The translations under genes and the position numbers were made by a program. The notes beneath the pieces were generated by a model, which saw only the letters and a list, made by a program, of their open reading frames with translations, ran no database searches and was not told the origin of the DNA. 64,000 nucleotides of DNA. It comes from Drosophila persimilis (taxonomy: Eukaryota > Arthropoda > Insecta > Diptera > Drosophilidae). Of the stretch, positions 56,566 through 64,000 are shown one piece after another. The stretch covers positions 6,634,001-6,698,000 of the forward strand of contig NW_020825298.1 of assembly GCF_003286085.1 (NCBI RefSeq), read 5' to 3'. The first letter of the stretch is position 1. Each line of letters begins with the position of its first letter.

Positions 56566-59500
56566 CTGAAACGGAAATCCAGGAAAATTGTCAAGTTATT
56601 GAGGTGGAAAATAATATAAATACAAAGATCATGTTTCCATCATAAACAGATTTGTTTGACAACAATTATCTTATCCTTATTGTTCAATTGCAGTATTTTG
56701 GGAACTTTTCCGCAAGAATAAAGATCTTTTGTGCATGTCCGTACAAAAGTCAATGTACCCTGCCCCGGCAGACAGGCAAAAGTAAAATCAATGCAACGAA
56801 AATTACCCCCGCCCCCCTTTCGGAGAAGCACAATACACTGTCTCGGCTCAGGTCCCCAGTGCCCCTCCTCCCCCCCTCCGCTAACAGCAAGAACCAAGCC
56901 AGAGTCTCACTGTCAACTGTTATCGGAAATATCATATGTGTGGCGGTCGCATTATCACTCTCCCTCGCACACACACGCACACGCACCAACACTCGGAGGC
57001 GCGTAAAGAGAGCGTGATCTTAGAGTGGGAGTGGGAGTGGAGTGGAAGCGGGAGCGGGAGCTGTGCGTGCTCTCTGATTGTACCCTGCACAGTGTAAACG
57101 AGAAAAACAAAGGCATATTGATATCGTTCAAATTTATGTGACAGCGAAGAGGAAATGTTTCCAATGAGAGGACTATTTGCTGTTGCGTCACAATTTGCAT
57201 ACGGATAAGACAATTTTTGAACATTTGTGTCCACATATGTTAGGCATATATCTACCGATATAGGGACTTGATTTGTATAGTTTGCGCCCTTTCCACTTTG
57301 CGTACTTGCGCATCCGATTAGAGGGTATATTCTAGTCGATACGTTGACCATTCGATCTTGCTTGTTTCCCTTTTGCCCTGACTCTCGGTCAATGATTCGA
57401 CTTCACTCCTACTACACACACACACAAGCACACACGCACACACGATGGTACGGACTGCGAGGGCGACGCAGCAGCGCGGCCGAGCTGCGGCGGCAGAGTC
57501 AATAGCCTCTGCGGACGGGCGGGGACTTGCATGGTGCGCCAGTTCTCTCTTCTTTTCTCTTGCCAGCCTGCCAGCCTGCCTGCCAGCTACTGCTGCTGCT
57601 GTTTCTGTTGTTTCGGTTGTTTGTGTACCCATCAAATTTATTTAAATATTTTCTTTGGCTGGAAAGCACTCCGAGTAGGCAGAGAGAAGCTATAGATAAC
57701 ACCGTTATAGTTATAACATCTATTTCTGGATTCGAAATCCCATCCGAAACAGCAGAATCCGCAGTAGCAGAAGGCAGCATCATCAGAATTATTCCAAAAA
57801 CAAATTTAATTTACAAATTATGCAGATATGTAAATTTTGTGATTGACTCCTCCGTCGCGTCGGGCGGTAGGCGCCGAAAGTAAATAGAGAGCCGCGTCGG
57901 GTGCATTGAACCGCACTGTGCGTGAGTGCGAGGGAGAGCCGGTTACAGCAGCAGCAACAACAGCGCCAGCGACAGCGCCAGAGAATGAGAATAAGAATGA
58001 GAAAGAGACGTCATGCCCAAGTGGGGGTCAATGCAGTCAGCGTCGTCGGGAGAGAGAAAATGACAACAACGCCAAACAAAGCCAATGCGCACACACACAC
58101 ATACACACACACAGTTACGCACACAGGCGGCATGCAAAGTATGCGAGGAATACGTTTTATTATACCCTGCACGCGTACAGGGCACAAGGGTATACTTTTC
58201 ATCTGTCATCCGGAGGCTGGAGGGAGCAGTTCCGGCCAATATCCTTATCCAATATCTACAGCTCAAATCAGGAAACCAGTACGATTGAATAATAAATACA
58301 TCACCGATAGGAAAGAAAAAGTGGACAGGTTAAGTTTTTGATTATGTTGACGGCATTTCAAATAAATTTCACCTTGATAGACGGTTTCTCTAGTCTCTAT
58401 TCAAATTGGACCTTATCGATCATAGCGCCCCGACACGACACCTCACTAGTAGGTATCCTTAAAGTCTGAATAGCGACTGTAAGGTTCTTTCTTGATTTTA
58501 TTTTATTTTTCCTGTCCCTGTTGCTGCCGGCAGCTGCCTGTCTCACTGTCCGGCAGCCAATATCCGGGTTCGATAGGTAGCCGGGAAAGAATTTATTAGA
58601 AATTTCTCCAGACGGCTAGCATAAAGAACTATGCAAAAGATGAGAATAAATGCAAGGAAAATGCCACCAGCTTCAATAGCGTTCTTTTGAATTTAAAGTT
58701 CACTAAAATAGGGACAAATATTCTCTAAAATAGTACTAGATATGGAAATAAGCAGCAAGCATTTCCAAATGATTGATTTTATGTGAAATATTTACATAAA
58801 TATTTTGAAAGAAATATTGAACATTTTTCGATGGCAAAATTTATTCAACACAATCAAAATAGCCCAAAAATTTGTTTTGATTTTTGGTTAATTTTGACTG
58901 CCATTTTTGTTGCTGTTCATAGAGTTTTCTAGTCGTATTTTGTTTTGTTTCGCGATGTCCAAAGTTGAATACTTTCGCTCGTGGACCGGACGCCTGACGT
59001 AGATGCAAAACAAAAAGAAATCTAAGCATCAAACTAACTTTCCAAAGTCTAATGGAAAATGTCTTCAAAATTTCGAATGTATGCCCAAAGCCCAGGACCG
59101 CAAAAGATTTCCCTCGGGCACTTTCCATCCTCCGCTTTTCTGGGAAAAATATTTGAACTTTAGCTGGGTCAAAGCGTTCTGCTTTCCCACACTCTGGTTG
59201 TCAATCCGATTCTTACTCATACTCGTACCGACTAGTATGCCCCATTGTTCCAAGCTTGACCCATTTCGGTAATGGCCCTCACATGGCACAAATCCCCCAA
59301 TTGAATGTGAATACTACATATATTTCGCAAAGAACAACGAATTTTTGTACCTCAGCTGGCGGAACACGTGACATCACTGGGGGGGTCATTTCACATGAAC
59401 TCTTCGGCACATTCGTGGCTTTGTGTGGGGGAGAAACTGTTTTCAGTAAAGCATGTTGTGTCTTGTCTGGGAAAAGCATTTTAATTTCTTTGGTTTCTTT

Positions 59501-60359
59501 TCCTCCTACAATTTGACTTTCTTTTAATTTGGAAACGACATTTGAGGCGCACCCAAAACGCTGGATTGTGTGCCAAAGAGCACGTAGGCATGGTCTCATC
59601 GTAAGATTGTCCTAAATAGTGGAAGCCCCTGGGAGATTTGTGTAAAAGAAAGAATTCTACTTGGGTGTTTTGTTAAAGAGCCCTGAGCTGCCTCTTCCTC
59701 TTTCGTATTTCTTCGACAAGAACACGCGATGACCCCCCCTCCGTCACTCGCGTGGCAAACACCTACCACAAAAGTTTTCGACCAGCATCCGAATTTACGT
59801 AATTAGCGTACTCTGACCGAATGATCTCCACTTTTTGGGGCCAAGAACCCTTGCTGACCAAGTAACCGGCTATCCACTTAACCCAACTATGATGCCATTT
59901 CTCCTCTTTTTTTCTCGACTCTTGATTAAGGCCAACAACAACAACAACAATCAAATCGGAGAAGAAACTAACTTTGAATTAAGTTTTTTGTTTTTTTGTT
60001 TTTTTTTTGGGTTTGTTGTTGTTGCCGGCTGGGGTTTCTTTTGGGGGAACGCTTCGTGGAGGAACTGAAACTGGCTTCTTGAATACGCGAAAAGGTTATT
60101 GACTTTTACAACAAGCAAAACAGACGCCAAAAAAAAAAAATAATATAATTCACACACACTGCGCGAGTGGGACAGGGACGGACAGAGAGCGAGTGTGTGG
60201 AGCGAGGGAGGGGGAGAAAGAGTGTGAAAGAGAAAGGTAGATGGGCATGGGATAAGGAAAGAAACAACGCAAAAATTACGTGAAAGTTTGGCATTGCATA
60301 CAGAGAGAGAGACCCTGTGCCCCCACCTGTGTGAGTGTGTGTGTGTTTTTGTGATTATT

Positions 60360-60380
60360 ATACCCTTGAAGAGGGTATTA
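60360..60380. repeat. Palindromic repeat head, copy A
   Basis: An ACCCTTGAAGAGGGT palindrome within a 21-base block that is identical at 61,738-61,758. It resembles the first bases of the common TATACCCT repeat; only about 80 bases of each copy look repeat-like. Confidence 0.7.
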
Positions 60381-61737
60381 TCACACTGGAAAGGCATTTG
60401 AGCAGGAAGTAACAGAAACCTCAAGAACTTCTACCCTTATACATGTATGATTTTTTTTCTTTAATTATTTTTCTGCAAGAGTATCTAAAGCTTCGTTTGC
60501 CGTTTGTCTGTGGTTCGTGTGGCACGCAATCAAAAGAAACATTTTTGAAATTCTTATCTCGTCTGTTGTTGTTTCGTATTAAATATTTCTGCTCTGCGGC
60601 TGCCGTTGTTGTGGAATTCATTGACCGATATTAAACAAGTTGCCAAATAAAACAGATGATCGTATGTACATATGTATGTTTATAACGTGTGTCTGCTTAT
60701 ATCGTATATGGGATATCGTAAGGGCCGGGCCTGAAGAGTTCATTGACGCTGCTGCTGCTGCCTCTGGCTCCGCCCTACCGACGACGCCAGCGCCTCTGTC
60801 CCTCCTCAGAGCCGTGTTGTTCTTCAAGAAATTCGCATTCAAATTTCAATATAAATAGAAGATGAATAGAAAACAAAATCATTTAAAAGAATTGGGTCAC
60901 GAAATTTGTGCAATTTATTTGATGTTCTGTTTTTAATTAATTTTTTGTTGCTTTTGTTTGAACTTCCTCCTAAAACGTTTGTCAACAAATTCCTGCTGCC
61001 CTGATGCTCCCGTTGTCGCGTCATTGTTTCGGCACCCTGTACTCAGGGTCTACAGGGGTATGTTGGGTCATAAATGTGTACCCTCGGTTGGGTCAAGTTT
61101 TTGTTTTAGAATTAATCATGGGTTAAATTGACTATTACTACCAGAATAAAGGCAATCGGTATTCTTTTAACAACTTTTTGTAACCAGTTCTGCCATCACT
61201 TTCCTCTCACTCGCGAAATTACATACAATTAGAGGGTATCCTGTGCTCGTAACCTGTTATTTTTGTTTTTGTTTTCTAGCTATGACCACGCTCAATTGAC
61301 TTTTTTTTGCTTTTTATTTGCGTGCTTTGTTTTTGTTTTTGCTTTTCTTTCTCTCTGGCTCCTCTCCCCCTCCCCTTTCCCAGCCGATCCACTGCTTCTT
61401 TTCTTACTGTTGTTGTTGTTGCTGTGCGGCTGCCTGCTCCTTCTTCTTCTTCTTCTTATCTTTCTCTTGCGTTTCGTGTGTGCGGCGGTGCGCCTCTGCC
61501 TCTGCTGCTTCGCCTTCTTTTTTTTTGGCGTGTTACTGACCCAATTCTTTGGCAGCATTTTTTTCGTTGTTTTTGGAGTCTTCTTTGGCTGGGTTTTATT
61601 CGTGATTTTTTTTTTGTGTTTTTTGGTCATTTCTTTTTGATTTGTTATTTATTGCTGCCTTAATTTGTTGCCTGCTGCTGAAGGAGTGGAGGGGAGGGGA
61701 GGGAGAACTATTCAAATTTGTTTGTCATTTTTTGCTG

Positions 61738-61758
61738 ATACCCTTGAAGAGGGTATTA
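61738..61758. repeat. Palindromic repeat head, copy B
   Basis: Exact 21-base match to 60,360-60,380. The sequences downstream of the two copies differ, so these are separate truncated insertions rather than one local duplication. Confidence 0.7.
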
Positions 61759-63835
61759 GGACTTGGATTTTATATGATTTCTATAAATATCGATAGATTT
61801 CAGAACTATGGGGAGACGCTGGCATTAGAAATTTAGAAATGTTCCAGAGATATGTTTAGATATGTTCCATCGAGGATACTGCGAGCTATCACCGGGGCAC
61901 CATGGTACAAACGGAATCAAAATATTCATAAAGATCTAAATGTAGGATCTGTTAGCCAACCACGACTCCGGCGAAGAGACCTCCCCACCCAGAAATAATA
62001 GTAAGGATCGTACTCCAAATATTTAATTGTAATTAATTAAATAAATATATTAGATTAGAATTTGTCTACTTGTCGTTAGTCTCCAGAAAAGATTCAGCAC
62101 AAGCTGTATAATAAATATTTTTAAATGTTGGAGTAATATAATGCTTCAACAGGGTATCAAAATATTCGGCCTCCACATCTATACCAAATTCTTGTTATTT
62201 ATATGTGTTTTTTTTTTGTTGTCGTTGTGAATGTTTGACAAATGTGCCAAGGCTTTTGAGCATAGAACCTCGTCGGGTTTTGGACTCTCTTTCGATCTTG
62301 GACTGGAAGCGCGAGGCTTGGCTTGGAAATGCAGGTCAGGCTGTGGGGATAGCGGGCAAGGTGGTGACGGGGGGCAGTTAACTAACTGGCACCAAAACAA
62401 CATGTCGTATACGTAATTTATGCATGCATATCAAGCATATTTATATCATGTGTCCGAACGCGACCAGTTCTCTCTCTCTCTCTCTTCCCATCTCTGTGCA
62501 CTGCCTTGTGTGTGGGTGTTTCTCTCCATCTTCTGCCAAAAGGCCAAATTGAATTGGAAAGGCGGCAGGCGGCAGCAAGAGGCAGGAGGCGTGAGCGCCA
62601 AGAGCCAAGATGTCGATAGAAAGCAGAACTTCAACTGAACCAAAACTACTTTCAGAGTTGACCAACTTTGTTTATGGTCAAGTCCAGGCAAGGCTGAGAC
62701 TATGGACTAGTGTGGTATCCTGTAACTGTAGTTGACTTCAAAAGGACATTCGATTGGTTGCTTGGGCAAAGAACTCCCAAAAGTATGCTACCTTCTCGTT
62801 GATCGAATGTTTTGAAGAATTTTTAGACGATTTCACGAATGGTTTAGGCTTTGAAATGGCTCTGAGTGCATTAATTATGTTTTATTATAAGCCTTTAAGC
62901 AATAGATAGATAGATAGTTTTCGTTTCACTGCACTTTCTCGATCTTTTATCTATGCTCAACGATGTTAATGTTCTTAATATGATAGAAAGTGAAGCGATT
63001 ATATTGTTTCGAATTTCGCTCAAGCTTCCCCTTTTATTGGGACCCAACGAACTGGTCTTCCCCCTCATAGCTGCCTACCATTTCCTCTGCTGGCTAAGGC
63101 CTTACTCCACCGACACTTAAAGTTCAAAAGACACTTTCTGCATAACCCTTGAAACTGGCTTTGAAAAGCCATACCCCCAGTCAGCCAACAAATGCACAGC
63201 CGAAGCTCTTTAGCTCTTCGTACGAGCAAACCCGAAAACGTACGCCCAATATGCCAATGGCCAACAACCTTAAACGGCCTTCCCCATCGACCTGGGGGTG
63301 GGGGCTGGGGGTTGGCATTACATAACTTTACTTGCGGCGTACTCGTAATTGAAATGTGGGGTCAAAACCATTCCGAAGCGGCCAACAAGAGAGAAAGAAA
63401 TAACCACAACAAAAAGGCAGCAGCAACAAGTAGTACGAAAGACGAGAGACACAACGACGAACCGACGAGAAACGACGAAGCCAAGTCGAGTCAAGTGGCA
63501 CTTGTTGCTTTGCGGCAGTGGCACAGCCCGATGCCACTTTGGGGGCAGGAAGCAAATATCGCGCATACGCCCGGGTGTTGTGTTGTGTCTTGGGTCTTGT
63601 GTGTGGTGTGTTGTGTGTTGTGTGTGTGCCCGAGTGGTTCAAGTTGCAATAAAGATTCAAAACGCAGATGAAATTGTTGTTTTGTGTCGTGACTTTTCAT
63701 GAGATGAGAGACAGAAAGAGACAAAGATATATTGCAAATGAAACAAGAAAGCGCTTTCTTCTTTCGGCATGGGCCTGGGCCACAGCTCCACAGCCGCAGC
63801 CCCCACCGTATTTACGAGTGGATACTTATAGCTTC

Positions 63836-63866
63836 GACTGTGACTGTGACTGCGACTGCGACTGCG
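63836..63866. repeat. GACTGT/GACTGC hexamer repeat
   Basis: Five tandem hexamers alternating between GACTGT and GACTGC in non-coding DNA. Confidence 0.9.
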
Positions 63867-64000
63867 GTTTCACGAACTTTCACGTCATTGTGTGGTAATT
63901 AGTTGAGCTGGGAATTATGCTTCCTAGTTAGCAATTGATTGGCATCCATCTGGGGCGTCGTCTCCACTTCATGCCACTCCGTGGCACTCCATGGATGGGG

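Larger units (their letters stand above)
56566..64000. other. Probable E23 5' intron and regulatory DNA
   Basis: No coding exon with a phase-2 donor on the minus strand could be recognised. The stretch has GAGTGGGAGTGG and GGGAGCGG runs near 57,030-57,060, (CA)n near 57,412-57,440 and 58,085-58,112, CAG-rich DNA near 57,945-57,980, polypyrimidine DNA at 61,340-61,620, and a GACTGC/GACTGT repeat at 63,836-63,866. E23 is known to use several promoters in D. melanogaster, so 5' exons may lie here or beyond the edge. Confidence 0.4.

Noticed and set aside
56566-56594. Start of E23 at 56,594
   Set aside because: The frame opens at TTG, and a good acceptor at 56,565 implies an upstream exon, so the true start is elsewhere.
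57906-58341. Plus-strand frames rich in Gln/Arg near the CAG and CA repeats
   Set aside because: Low-complexity repeats open more than one frame at once; no splice signals or start context support a gene.
61263-61663. Long hydrophobic open frames that look like membrane proteins
   Set aside because: They come from a polypyrimidine tract (TTT/CTT/TCT) read in all three frames, so the hydrophobicity is compositional.
1-64000. CRISPR arrays, operons, tRNA or rRNA genes
   Set aside because: The DNA is insect nuclear; I saw no spacer-repeat array, no polycistronic bacterial layout and no convincing tRNA-like A and B boxes by eye. A tRNAscan run would settle the last point.

Overview
This window is euchromatic DNA from a Drosophila of the Sophophora subgenus, most likely the obscura group. 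The reasons are short GT-AG introns, fly gene families arranged as on chromosome arm 2L (Muller element B), and dispersed repeats that resemble the short Helitron-like/ISY repeats common in obscura-group genomes. Every coding model below was built by hand from exon phases and splice sites; no database was searched, so orthology names are from memory.

Left part (1-13.5 kb). All genes are on the minus strand: the first coding exon of the class I myosin Myo31DF, whose body lies off the left edge; an FHA-domain, TQ-motif protein resembling a Mu2/MDC1 protein without BRCT repeats; a 5'-truncated LINE with an exact 13-bp target duplication; an 839-residue protein ending in a divergent TBP-like double repeat; and a DUF4795/QRICH2-like coiled-coil protein with a Glu-Pro repeat. 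On the plus strand lie a decayed kinesin-4 (Klp3A-like) fragment and three tandem copies of a 311-bp repeat. Several of these genes look testis- or germline-type.

Middle (14-22 kb). This is gene-poor. It holds a possible spliced 5' exon, one unrecognised 240-residue gene, and two copies of a dispersed repeat in opposite orientation on either side of that gene. The join between a 31D-type and a 23F/24A-type neighbourhood of D. melanogaster probably lies in or near this stretch.

Right part (22-56.6 kb). This corresponds to the 23F-24A neighbourhood: seven facilitative sugar transporters of the MFS (trehalose/glucose transporter-like) family, a receptor tyrosine kinase (CG3277-like), the AAA ATPase fidgetin (CG3326-like), and on the minus strand the ABCG half-transporter E23. 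Transporters 4 to 7 are close-packed tandem duplicates sharing the same five introns; 1, 2 and 3 are older relatives with changed intron patterns. GATA-type sites recur upstream of transporters. E23, in D. melanogaster an ecdysone-induced exporter, faces the transporter array.

Far right (56.6-64 kb). No coding exon was recognised. The acceptor at 56,565 needs an upstream E23 exon, so this stretch is probably E23 intron and regulatory DNA with low-complexity tracts and short dispersed repeats.
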